This document shows positions 7,815 to 15,521 of a DNA stretch of 45,124 nt, piece by piece. Below the pieces are notes generated by a model. It was not told the DNA's origin. It saw only the letters and a program-made list of their open reading frames with translations, and ran no database searches. A program made the translations under genes and the position numbers. The stretch comes from Labilithrix sp. (GTDB lineage: Bacteria > Myxococcota_A > Polyangia > Polyangiales > Polyangiaceae): contig JAHBWA010000066.1 in NCBI GenBank assembly GCA_019637195.1, positions 1-45,124 of the forward strand, in the 5' to 3' direction. The number at the start of each line of letters is the position of its first letter. The first letter of the stretch is position 1.

Positions 7815-9116
7815 ATGCGCCGCACGCTCCTCGCATGCTTCGCCGGCGGGCTCTCGGGCCTTTGCCTCGTCGTCCTCGCGTCGTGCGGCGGCGACGAGGA
7901 TCGAGCGAAGCCGCCGGCGGAAGACGCGGGCACCGACACGGCGCTCGTCGGTGACGAGATCTCCCCGCCGGAGCCCGACGCCGGGCCTCCGCCGGGCGAC
8001 GTCTGCGGCGACGGCTCAGGCCTCCAGCCCGATGCGCCGTGGCCGCTCCGCGGCGGCTGCGCGACGCGGGCGGGGTGGTCCGCGCTCCCGGGCCCGACGA
8101 ACGCGCAGGTGTCGTACCGCGTCGCTGCGCCGGTGGGCGAGAGCTCGCCGGCGGTGAGCTCCCTCGGCGTCACGTGGGTCGGCGCGACGGACGGCCGCGT
8201 CCTGGCGATCACGAACGCCGGCGAAATCCGCTGGGCGCACCGCACCGGGGCGGCCGTGACGTCGTCGCCGGCGATCGACGTCGACGGCAACGCGATCGTC
8301 GGCGGCCTCGACGGGTTCCTCTATGCGCTCGCTCCGGACGACGGCGTGGTCGACGCCGACGCAGGCGACGTCGACGGCGACGCGGGCGCGGGCGCTCCGC
8401 CGGCGAGGGTCGTGTTCCGGCTCGCGGTGGGGCCGATCGCGTCGTCGCCGGTGATCGGCGCGGGCGGGACGATCTACGTCGGGACGACCGACGGCAAGCT
8501 CGTCGCGGTGCGGAGGGACGGCGGCGCCGTGTCGTGGTCCGGCGCGACGGGCGACACGCGCGGCTCGTCGCCGGCGCTCGGACAGGACGGGACGATCTAC
8601 GTCGGCAGCACCGACCGGAAGCTCTACGCGTTCGCGCCCGCGGGCGCGAGGAGGTGGGCGCTCGATCTGGGCTCGCCGGTGCACGGCTCCCCCGCGGTCG
8701 GCGGCGACGGCACGGTCTACATCGGGACCGCGGACGGCAAGCTCCACGCGGTCGGCGCGTCCGGCGACAGGCGCTGGTCGTACGCCACGGGCGGCGCCAT
8801 CACCGGCACGCCGGCCGTCTACGCCGGCGTCGTGTACGTTGGGTCGGAGGACAAGAGCCTCCACGCCGTCTCCGCCCTCGACGGGCAGGCGCGCTGGACC
8901 TACGCGACGCTCGGCGCGGTCGGCACGCCGGTCATCGGACCCGACGGCACGGTCTACGTCGGCGCGAACGACGCGCGCGTCTACGCCGTCACGTCGCGAG
9001 GCGACCTCTTCTACGCGGTCAACGTGAGGGGCTCGGTCACGACGGCTCCGGCGATCGGTCCGGGGCCATCGCTCTACGTCACCACGGACAACGCCCTCGT
9101 CGTGATCTCGCCGTGA
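7815..9116 (+). CDS. PQQ-like beta-propeller repeat lipoprotein
   Basis: Exported lipoprotein: ATG 7815 begins a signal sequence with lipobox 'LASC' (Cys24), then an acidic, Ala/Pro-rich linker. From about residue 95 to the end there are at least seven blades of the PQQ/BamB type, recognisable by recurring 'xxDGxVYVGxxDxKLYAV' and 'SSPAIGxDGTIYVG' patterns and by 'RWxYxTGG' strands. This resembles WD40-like propellers such as BamB, but the Asp/Gly-rich insert ('VDADAGDVDGDAGAG') in blade 2 and the absence of the rest of a Bam operon argue for a generic surface or periplasmic propeller that scaffolds or binds ligand. The 3' end is duplicated (see 9101-9143). Upstream starts in the same frame encode no signal peptide. 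Confidence 0.82.
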   Translation: MRRTLLACFAGGLSGLCLVVLASCGGDEDRAKPPAEDAGTDTALVGDEISPPEPDAGPPPGDVCGDGSGLQPDAPWPLRGGCATRAGWSALPGPTNAQVSYRVAAPVGESSPAVSSLGVTWVGATDGRVLAITNAGEIRWAHRTGAAVTSSPAIDVDGNAIVGGLDGFLYALAPDDGVVDADAGDVDGDAGAGAPPARVVFRLAVGPIASSPVIGAGGTIYVGTTDGKLVAVRRDGGAVSWSGATGDTRGSSPALGQDGTIYVGSTDRKLYAFAPAGARRWALDLGSPVHGSPAVGGDGTVYIGTADGKLHAVGASGDRRWSYATGGAITGTPAVYAGVVYVGSEDKSLHAVSALDGQARWTYATLGAVGTPVIGPDGTVYVGANDARVYAVTSRGDLFYAVNVRGSVTTAPAIGPGPSLYVTTDNALVVISP

Positions 9117-9143
9117 GGTGACGCCGCGTGATCTCGCCGTGAG
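9101..9143 (+). repeat. 26-bp tandem duplication across the stop codon
   Basis: The 17 bases at 9101-9117, containing the last codons and stop of the propeller gene, recur at 9127-9143. The following GACGCCG is shared as well, apart from a one- or two-base difference. The second copy again reads Val-Ile-Ser-Pro-stop. Confidence 0.85.
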
Positions 9144-9189
9144 CGACGCCGCGCGAGGTGCTCGCGGCGTGTGCTAGCGTGACGAGCCG

Positions 9190-9606
9190 ATGTCGAAGCT
9201 CGCGGTGTCGCTCGTCGTGATCGCGTCGGTGCTCGGCTGCGGCGGCGGTCCGCCGGTGAAGACGGCGTCGGGCGAGCGGATCGAGCGCGTGACGATCGAA
9301 GAGCGGTTCGCGACGAGCGACGAGGTGAAGGAGACGACCCTCCGCGGCGAGCGGCTCCGCACGGCCGTCGAGCTGATGGACGAGCATGACGTCACGACCC
9401 TGAACGGCAACTTCGAGTCGAAGTCCGTCGTCCACACGGGGAACGTCACGGTGATCGTCAAGCCGGTGACGGGAGCCGAGCGGCGCATCTTCGTCGAGAG
9501 CTGCGCCCACAAGAAGCTCTGCCCGTTCCTCGAGGCCGCGCAGGCCAAGGGGCTCATCGAGCGCAGGCCGCTCGCCTGCAAGAGCGAAGCGCGCTGCGGG
9601 CGGTGA
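9190..9606 (+). CDS. Small lipoprotein, unknown function
   Basis: 138 residues with a signal sequence 'MSKLAVSLVVIASVLGC' whose final Cys (17) fits a lipobox. The mature part is polar, with two strands around 'DEHDVTTLNGN' and 'TVIVKPVTGAERRIFVESC'. Four further Cys residues ('SCAHKKLC', 'LACKSEARC') probably pair in the periplasm. No family was recognised. It lies 73 bases after the propeller lipoprotein on the same strand and could share its transcript. Its 3' end, including the stop, forms the first copy of a 46-base tandem repeat. Confidence 0.7.
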   Translation: MSKLAVSLVVIASVLGCGGGPPVKTASGERIERVTIEERFATSDEVKETTLRGERLRTAVELMDEHDVTTLNGNFESKSVVHTGNVTVIVKPVTGAERRIFVESCAHKKLCPFLEAAQAKGLIERRPLACKSEARCGR

Positions 9607-9714
9607 AGCGGCGCGCGCTGCGGCGGGAGATGACGCGCGCCGCGGGTGATGAAGCGGCGCGCGCTGCGGCGGGAGATGACGCGCGCTGCGGGCGATGAAG
9701 CGGCGCGCGCTTGC
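9589..9714 (+). repeat. 46-bp tandem repeat, about 2.6 copies, across a stop codon
   Basis: Units start at 9589, 9635 and 9681 with an exact 46-base period. Unit 1 begins inside the preceding coding sequence and holds its last five codons (Ala-Arg-Cys-Gly-Arg) and stop. Units 2 and 3 repeat this with few changes, so unit 3 again spells ARCGR-stop. The array ends shortly before the convergent OPT transporter gene. Confidence 0.92.
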
Positions 9715-9734
9715 GCTGAAGCGGGCGCCGCCGC

Positions 9735-11891
9735 TCAGTGCAGGACGAAGTTGTTGAGCGCCTGGACGATCACGCCGACGATGCTCTCACCGGCGATGCC
9801 GCCCGCGGCGATCGCGACGAGGTATTTGTCCGCCCAGTCCTTCTTCCACGCCGTCGCGACCGCGCCGAAGAGCGCGCCGAGGAACATCGCGAGGGGGTAG
9901 AAGAACGGTAGGACCATCCCGAGGCCGAGGCCCGTCGGGGAGGGCAAGAACCTCTTGAAGCGCTTCGGCGCGAAGATCTCGGCGAGCGCGAGCGCTACGC
10001 CGACCCCGGCGCCCCACCAGATCGCGGTCTGCGACATCGGGTGGAGGTTCGCCAGCCCGAACTTGAACACCTCGGCGACCGCCTTCCACTGCTGCGCCGC
10101 GACCGCGGGGAAGACCGCGGGTCGCGTCTCCGTCCCGGTGAGCGGCAGCGCGTTGGGCACGAGGAGCAGGTAGCCGAGGCTGCTCGCGACGGTCCCGGTG
10201 AAGATGCCGAGCGCCTGGGCGATGAACTGCCGCCGCGGGTTCGCGCCGAGCAGGTAGCCCGTCTTCAGGTCGTTGAGCAGGTCGGCGCTCGCGTGCGACG
10301 AGCCGGCGGTGATCCCGGCCGTCTGGAGGTTCGCGGTCGAGCTCTGCGGGATGAGCACGCCGTAGGTGAGCTGCATGATCTTGCCGAGCGGTCCGCCCGG
10401 CGTGATGTCGCTCTCACCGGTCGCGCGGCACGCGACGATCGCGAGGACGAAGGTCATCGCCACCGCGAGGACGCCGTAGTGCACCGGGATCTCGAAATAG
10501 AGGTGCGCCACCGTGATGATGCCGGTGGCCGAGACGGCGAGCCCGCCGACGAACCAGCTCGTCGGCACCTCGACGTCGTTCGAGAGCACGGCGCTGTCGC
10601 CGCCGTCGTCGCGGCTCGTGGACTTGCCGGGGAGCATCCCCGCGATGGCGCGGCCGATCGTGCGCCACTGCGCGGCGAACGAGACGAGCCCGCTCGCGAC
10701 GAGCAGCGGCGCGCCCGTCCAGATGCCGATCTCCTTCCACGCCGTCTGCGGCCGCGTCGCGGCGGAGGCCAGCTTCCCGGCCGCGTTCTCCCACTCCCAG
10801 TCGAGCGCGGGCGGCGCGAGGAAGAACGCGACGACGAGCCCGCCGACGACCATCCACGCCGTGACGCGGAGGCCGACCAGGATCCCGGCGAACACGAGCG
10901 CGACGCCGTGATCGAGCTTGATGTGGTAGTCGCTCGGGAGGAACGGCCGACCCTCCGGGTGGATCCGCGCGGGACCGGCGCTCGCGAGGCGCTGCCAGAG
11001 CGCGGGGACGGCCGCCGCGATCCAGTCGAACACGTTCGACTGTCCGGGGAGGATCGTGTCGCGCACGATCGCGCCGCCGTCGCGCAGCACCTCGCCGGTG
11101 TTCGGATCGCGCGCCTTCAGGATCTCGAGGTCCTTGAGGACCGGGACGAGGCCGCTCACGGCGGCGGTGGCGAAGAGCGCCCGCGCCTTCGCCATCGCCT
11201 CTTCGCCGCGGCTGTAGAGGCCCTGGAGCGTGACCGCCGCCGCCGTCCCCGACGGGAACTTCAGCTTCTCGCGGTTGATCATCCCGCGCTTCATCGGGAT
11301 GGCGAGCGTGACGCCGAGGAGCGCGAGGAAGAACACCCACGCGGCGACGACCGCGGACGGAAGCTGCGTGCCCTGCGGGTTCGCCTCCGTGACCGTGAGC
11401 AGGAGCATCGCCGGGATGGCGGAGATGAGCATGAAGCCCGTCGCGTAGCCGGCGGACGACGCCGTCGAGACGGTGGTCGTGTTCTCGAGGATGCTGAGGC
11501 CGCTGCGCGGGATGCCGAGCTTGTTCAGCGCGACGCCGAGCAGCCAAGGCCCGGGCAGCAGGACCTTCTTCCACGTAGGCCAGTGCGGCGCCTCGCGCGC
11601 GAGGTTCGTCAGCCCGGTCCACACGGCGAACGAGAGGATCGCGGCGGTGAGGTTGACGCCGAGGAACCAGCCGGTCTTCAGCCCGATGTAGATGTTGGTG
11701 AACGACAGGAAGAAGCCGAGCACGCTCCCGAGGAGCACCGCGCGCACGGTGAGCTGCGCGGCGCCCGGACGGTAGATGCGCGCGTACCACTCGGGCTCGT
11801 CCATCTCGAGGACGCGCTCGGGGGAGATCTCGAGCGGACGGCTCGCGTCGACTTCCTCCGGCGTCACGGCCGGGCGCTGGAACAGGCTCAC
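9735..11891 (-). CDS. OPT family oligopeptide/metal-chelate transporter
   Basis: Integral membrane transporter of the OPT/YSL superfamily, taking up oligopeptides or metal-siderophore-like chelates by proton symport. The 718-residue length and about 14-16 hydrophobic segments fit the prokaryotic OPT group. Diagnostic parts are 'NIYIGLKTGWFLGVNLTAA' near residue 66 and 'KRGMINREKLKFPSGTAAA' near 205, the latter being the conserved 'kfPsGtA' loop. 'GGPLGKIMQLTYGVLIPQ' and 'ITAGSSHASADLLNDLKTG' near 500-540 match the second-half signature of the family. A soluble N-terminal segment rich in Pro/Glu precedes the first helix. The start at ATG 11891 is supported by the normal length of that segment. 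It is transcribed alone; the substrate cannot be told from sequence. Confidence 0.9.
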   Translation of the reverse strand: MSLFQRPAVTPEEVDASRPLEISPERVLEMDEPEWYARIYRPGAAQLTVRAVLLGSVLGFFLSFTNIYIGLKTGWFLGVNLTAAILSFAVWTGLTNLAREAPHWPTWKKVLLPGPWLLGVALNKLGIPRSGLSILENTTTVSTASSAGYATGFMLISAIPAMLLLTVTEANPQGTQLPSAVVAAWVFFLALLGVTLAIPMKRGMINREKLKFPSGTAAAVTLQGLYSRGEEAMAKARALFATAAVSGLVPVLKDLEILKARDPNTGEVLRDGGAIVRDTILPGQSNVFDWIAAAVPALWQRLASAGPARIHPEGRPFLPSDYHIKLDHGVALVFAGILVGLRVTAWMVVGGLVVAFFLAPPALDWEWENAAGKLASAATRPQTAWKEIGIWTGAPLLVASGLVSFAAQWRTIGRAIAGMLPGKSTSRDDGGDSAVLSNDVEVPTSWFVGGLAVSATGIITVAHLYFEIPVHYGVLAVAMTFVLAIVACRATGESDITPGGPLGKIMQLTYGVLIPQSSTANLQTAGITAGSSHASADLLNDLKTGYLLGANPRRQFIAQALGIFTGTVASSLGYLLLVPNALPLTGTETRPAVFPAVAAQQWKAVAEVFKFGLANLHPMSQTAIWWGAGVGVALALAEIFAPKRFKRFLPSPTGLGLGMVLPFFYPLAMFLGALFGAVATAWKKDWADKYLVAIAAGGIAGESIVGVIVQALNNFVLH

Positions 11892-11961
11892 GCCTCCTGC
11901 ATACTAGAAGGCGCGCGGGATCGCGCGTTTGTGGACGGCGCGGCTCGTCGGCGGGCCTCGC

Positions 11962-13707
11962 TCACCGCGGCCGTAGCAACATCCAGGCGGCCACGAGCGC
12001 GACGGCGAGCACGAGGAGCGCGAGCAGGACGATGACGAGGCCGGGGCCGCTCGGCTGAGGTCGCGCCAGCGAGGGCGGCACGCTCGGAGGCTTCGGCGCG
12101 CCGCCGCTCGGCTGAGGCCGCGCCAGCGAGGGCGGCACGCTCGGAGGCTTCGGCGCGCCCGGCGCCGGGGCAGGCGCGGGCGCGTTTGCGGCCGCCGAGG
12201 GAGAGGTGGGCGGCGGCGGTGAGCGCCCGGCCGCGGCGTCGTTCGTCGCGCTCGGCGGCGCGAGCGCGCCCGCGGCCGGCGAAGCCTGAGCGAGCGGGGA
12301 GGGGACGCCGACGGCGAGCGACGCCGCGAGCGGCGACGGGGCACCGAGCGACGTCGCGAGCGGGGACGGGACGGCGCTGCCCACGGTCACAGCGTGCGGC
12401 GACGTCGGGGGCGCGACGTCGGCGGGCACGGGCGAGGCCGCCGCCGGCGGCGCGGGAGAGGCTGCGGGCGCGGCGCGTGGCGCCGGCGGCGGGCGCGGCC
12501 GATGGCCGGGCGCGTTCGCCATTACGATCGTGCTGGTGAGCGACGAGCCGTTCGCAGCGCTCGCGTTCGCGGCGGAGGCGTTCGCAGCGCTCGCGTTTGC
12601 GGCGGAGGCGTTCGCGGCGCTCGCGTTCGCAGCGGAGGCGTTCGCGGCGCTCGCGTTCGCAGCGGAGGCGTTCGCAGCGCCTGCGTTGGCGGCCGCGGCG
12701 GCCCTAGCGCGGACCTTGAGCATCGCCGCGGCGACCTCGCCGTCGTACGCCGTCGCTGCGAGCGTCGAGGCGTCGACGACGGGTGGAACGCTCTGTTTCG
12801 TGAGCTCACGAAGCTCGGCCCAGAAGGCGCCCGCGTTCGCCGGGCGATCCCGCGGGTCCGGCGCGAGCGCGCGCGCGAGCAGGTCCTCGACGGGCGCCGG
12901 CAAGGTGAGGCCGACGCTCGACGCCCGCAGCGCGCTCGTCATCGACGGGCGCACCCTCTCGCCGCGCATCACCTCGAGCATCACCAGCACGAGCGCGTAG
13001 AGGTCGCTCCACGCGCCGATCTCGCCGGCCTCCGAGGAGAGCTGCTCCGGCGCGCAGTAGGCGACGGAGAAGAGCTGGACGCCGTCCGCCGTCGCGAGGT
13101 TCTTCCCGGCGCCCGCCTCGCCCGAGAGGATCTGCGCGAGCCCGAAGTCCAGCACCTTGAGCCGCGACCCTCCCGGCGAGCCGTCGGCGCGCTGCGGGAG
13201 CCGCGTGAGCATCAGGTTCGCCGGCTTCACGTCGCGGTGGACGATCCCCTGGGAGTGCGCGTGGGCCAGCGCGAGCGCGGCGCTCTCCATGAGGTCGAGC
13301 GTCTCGCGCAGCGACCGGCCCGGAGCGCCGCGCGCGCGTCGTTCGGCCAGATCGGCGGCCAGCGTGCGGCCGTCGAGCCACTCGAGCACGATGTACGGGA
13401 CGGGCTCGCCGGTCGTCGGCGCGAAGAGCTGCCCCGAGCCGAGGCAGCCGACGATGTCGTGCGTCCCGCGCGACAGGTGCTGCAGGATCTTCGTCTCCTC
13501 CCCGAAGCGGCGGACGATCGAGGTCCGCGCCGCGTCGGTGAGGTTCGCGAGGCGCGTCAACCGAAGGCACTTGATCGCGACCGGCTCCTCCCGCCCGTCG
13601 ACGCGGCCGCGGTAAACGATGCCGAAGCCGCCTGCGTCGACGCACTCCTCGAACCGGATCCGCTCGACGGTGCGGTTCGCGAGGCCGAGCGCGTCCGGTC
13701 CGGTCAC
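11962..13707 (-). CDS. Eukaryote-like Ser/Thr protein kinase with C-terminal membrane anchor
   Basis: Complete Hanks-type kinase domain at about 15-275: glycine loop 'DAGGFGIVYRG', VAIK Lys46, catalytic loop HRDVKPANL starting at 157, DFG at 187-189, then 'APEQ' and 'SDLYAL'. A long Ala/Asn/Pro/Ser-rich linker (about 330-550) contains the repeat AANAS and two copies of a 19-residue Pro-rich unit. A single helix 'VIVLLALLVLAVALVAAWM' near the end is followed only by 'LLRPR', so the kinase is cytoplasmic and anchored at its C-terminus with no external sensor. GTG 13707 is preferred because GAGG lies about 9 bases upstream; ATG 13752 would add 15 Arg/Gly-rich residues. It is divergent from the LOG gene. 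Confidence 0.9.
   Translation of the reverse strand: MTGPDALGLANRTVERIRFEECVDAGGFGIVYRGRVDGREEPVAIKCLRLTRLANLTDAARTSIVRRFGEETKILQHLSRGTHDIVGCLGSGQLFAPTTGEPVPYIVLEWLDGRTLAADLAERRARGAPGRSLRETLDLMESAALALAHAHSQGIVHRDVKPANLMLTRLPQRADGSPGGSRLKVLDFGLAQILSGEAGAGKNLATADGVQLFSVAYCAPEQLSSEAGEIGAWSDLYALVLVMLEVMRGERVRPSMTSALRASSVGLTLPAPVEDLLARALAPDPRDRPANAGAFWAELRELTKQSVPPVVDASTLAATAYDGEVAAAMLKVRARAAAAANAGAANASAANASAANASAANASAANASAANASAANASAANASAANGSSLTSTIVMANAPGHRPRPPPAPRAAPAASPAPPAAASPVPADVAPPTSPHAVTVGSAVPSPLATSLGAPSPLAASLAVGVPSPLAQASPAAGALAPPSATNDAAAGRSPPPPTSPSAAANAPAPAPAPGAPKPPSVPPSLARPQPSGGAPKPPSVPPSLARPQPSGPGLVIVLLALLVLAVALVAAWMLLRPR
12047..12159 (-). repeat. 57-bp tandem repeat in the kinase linker, 2 copies
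   Basis: Two near-identical units (12047-12103 and 12104-12159) encode twice the segment GGAPKPPSVPPSLARPQPS just before the membrane helix. It is in frame, so the copy number can change without breaking the kinase. Confidence 0.9.
12551..12689 (-). repeat. 15/30-bp tandem repeat encoding (AANAS)n
   Basis: About nine 15-base units encode Ala-Ala-Asn-Ala-Ser directly after the kinase domain. Alternating third-base choices give a higher-order 30-base period, which indicates amplification in pairs of units. Confidence 0.9.
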
Positions 13708-13799
13708 TCGCGCACCCTCGCCAGCTCGGCGCCCGCCATGGCGGACGAGCATAACTCAAAAGAGCGCGCCTCCTCGGCATCCGCTAACGTCGCGCGTCG

Positions 13800-14402
13800 A
13801 TGGCCGAACGTGAGCTCCGCAGCGTCTGCGTCTTCTGTGGTTCGCGCCCGGGGGCGTCTCCGGCGTTCGTGGAGGCGGGCGCGGCGATGGGCCGTGCCGT
13901 CGCCTCCCGCGGGCTCACGCTCGTCTACGGCGGAGCGCGGGTCGGCGTCATGGGCGCGGTCGCGGAGGCGGCCCTCGCCGCCGGCGGGCGCGTCGTCGGC
14001 GTCATCCCCCGCTCGCTCGTCTCGAAGGAGATCGCGCACGACGGGTTGAGCGAGCTCTTCCTCACCGAGACGATGCACGACCGTAAGGACCGCATGGTCG
14101 CGCTGAGCGATGCGTTCGTCGCGCTCCCTGGCGGCTTCGGCACCTACGACGAGCTCTTCGAGACCATCACGCTCGCGCAGCTCGGCCTCCACGACAAGCC
14201 GAATGCCCTGCTCGACACGGAGGGCTTCTTCCAGCCGCTCGTCGCGCTGATGCGCCACACGATCGACCACGATTTCGCGGCGCCCGAGCACGCAGGGCTC
14301 CTCGTGATCGAGCGCGATCCCGAGCGGCTGCTCGACGCGCTCGCGGCGTGGACGCCGCCGCCGCTCGGCTCCAAGGCGCTCGATCGACGAGGTGCGCCGT
14401 GA
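13800..14402 (+). CDS. LOG family nucleotide 5'-monophosphate phosphoribohydrolase (TIGR00730)
   Basis: Rossmann-fold enzyme of the 'lonely guy' family, which hydrolyses the N-glycosidic bond of nucleoside monophosphates, releasing a free base and ribose 5-phosphate. The family is best known for activating cytokinins and was long misannotated as lysine decarboxylase. Visible signatures are 'VCVFCGSRPG' at 9-18, 'LVYGGARVGVMG' at 41-52, 'MHDRKDRM' at 92-99 and PGGFGTYDE at 110-118, the catalytic PGGxGTxxE motif. At 200 residues it has full length. It overlaps the next gene by 4 bases (GTGA), so the two are translationally coupled. The start at ATG 13800 gives the standard N-terminus. Confidence 0.92.
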   Translation: MAERELRSVCVFCGSRPGASPAFVEAGAAMGRAVASRGLTLVYGGARVGVMGAVAEAALAAGGRVVGVIPRSLVSKEIAHDGLSELFLTETMHDRKDRMVALSDAFVALPGGFGTYDELFETITLAQLGLHDKPNALLDTEGFFQPLVALMRHTIDHDFAAPEHAGLLVIERDPERLLDALAAWTPPPLGSKALDRRGAP

Positions 14403-15064
14403 GCCCGCGCGGCGTCGATCCCGACCTCTGGCGGCGCCTCGCGGCCGAGGCGCGCGCGCGGGCGCGCGAGAGCGAGCCGGCGCACGACTTCTTCCACGTC
14501 GAGCGGGTCGTCGCGAACGCGCTCGCGATCGCGCGGGCGGAGGACGCCGGCGAGACGAGCGAGGCCGTCGTCGCGGTGGCCGCGCTGCTCCACGAGCTCT
14601 TCACGCTGCCGAAGTCGCACCCCGACTCCCCCTCGGCGGGCGACGTCTGCGCCGAGCACGCGCGCGCGCTGCTCGCGCAGGAAGGCGCACCGGCTGGGAT
14701 CGTCGAGCCCGTCTGCGCCGCCATCCGCGATCACGCGTTCTCGAAGGGCGTGGTCCCCGACGCCCTCGAGAGCCGGATGCTCCAGGACGCCGATCGCCTC
14801 GACGCGCTCGGCGCCATCGGGCTCGCGCGCATGTGGGCGACCTGCGCGGACATGAAGCGCCCGTTCTACGCGCCAGACGACCCCTTCTGCGCGTCGCGGG
14901 CGCCCGACGACAAGTCCTGGGGGCTCGATCACGTCTTCAAGAAGCTCCTCGTCGTCCCGGAGCGCCTCCACCTGACGAGCTCGCGCGCGCTCGCGGCGGA
15001 GCGCGTGCGCTTCATCCACGCGTTCCTCGACCAGCTCCGCGCGGAGATCGGCGGCGCCGGCTGA
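14399..15064 (+). CDS. HD-domain phosphohydrolase with His-Glu in place of His-Asp
   Basis: 221-residue protein starting at GTG 14399, overlapping the LOG gene by 4 bases. It resembles the small single-domain HD hydrolases of the YedJ type: 'HDFFHVERV' (29-37) gives the first His, 'IRDHAF' the second helix His, and 'DADRLDALGAIG' the conserved Asp/Arg region. The core dyad, expected as 'LLHD', reads 'LLHEL' at 63-67, so the metal-binding Asp is Glu here. Such enzymes cleave phosphate from nucleotides or other phosphomonoesters. Coupling to LOG suggests a shared nucleotide substrate, for example clean-up of modified nucleotides; this is inference. The longer frame from 14348 overlaps LOG by 55 bases and is rejected. 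Confidence 0.82.
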   Translation: MSPRGVDPDLWRRLAAEARARARESEPAHDFFHVERVVANALAIARAEDAGETSEAVVAVAALLHELFTLPKSHPDSPSAGDVCAEHARALLAQEGAPAGIVEPVCAAIRDHAFSKGVVPDALESRMLQDADRLDALGAIGLARMWATCADMKRPFYAPDDPFCASRAPDDKSWGLDHVFKKLLVVPERLHLTSSRALAAERVRFIHAFLDQLRAEIGGAG

Positions 15065-15095
15065 GCGCCCGCGTCGACGGCGCGGGGACGCGCGC

Positions 15096-15359
15096 CTACC
15101 GCGGCGTCGCGGGCGAGGTCGGCTCGCGCTCGTCGGCGCGCGTCACGTCGGCGGAGAGCCAGGCGAGGCACAGCGGCACCGGGAGCGCGAACGCGTAGAG
15201 CGCGAGCCCGGTCGTGCCGAAGGCCAGCCCGAACGCGGCGCCCACCGCCAGCGCGCCGGCCGTCAGCGCCGCAGTGACCGCGGTGCGGGCGCGGACGACC
15301 GGAGGGACCGCGCTCGCGGGCGCTCGGCTGACGAGGATGGCGGGGTTGTTCGTGGTCAT
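15096..15359 (-). CDS. Small membrane protein with two predicted helices
   Basis: 87 residues from ATG 15359. After a polar Pro/Ala-rich N-terminus come two hydrophobic stretches, 'AVTAALTAGALAVGAAFGLA' (about 27-46) and 'TGLALYAFALPVPLCLAWLS' (about 50-69), joined by a very short turn. This is a helical hairpin with a charged C-terminal tail. No family was recognised. It is divergent from the sugar transporter gene, with 162 bases between the starts that probably hold both promoters. Clean hydrophobic periodicity and third-position GC support a real gene; a functional link to the transporter is speculative. Confidence 0.5.
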   Translation of the reverse strand: MTTNNPAILVSRAPASAVPPVVRARTAVTAALTAGALAVGAAFGLAFGTTGLALYAFALPVPLCLAWLSADVTRADEREPTSPATPR

Positions 15360-15521
15360 ACCCGCGCCACTGCGAGCGGCGTGCCGTCCTCCGGGCGCGG
15401 CCTTCTCGCGCCTTCTCGCGGCGGCGCCGCGGCGGTCCCGCGCAGGAGCTGCGTGGGGGCGCGCGCGTTGCGCTGAAGGGGATCGTGGGCCGCGCCCGCG
15501 CGCGGTTGTACCCTCACCGCC

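Noticed and set aside
5407..7836. 809-residue minus-strand frame over ndh and the minisatellite
   Set aside because: Low-complexity Arg-rich translation overlapping the clear ndh gene in another frame.
9955..12035. Long plus-strand frames opposite the OPT transporter
   Set aside because: Glu/Arg-rich shadows without family motifs, as usual for antisense of very GC-rich genes.
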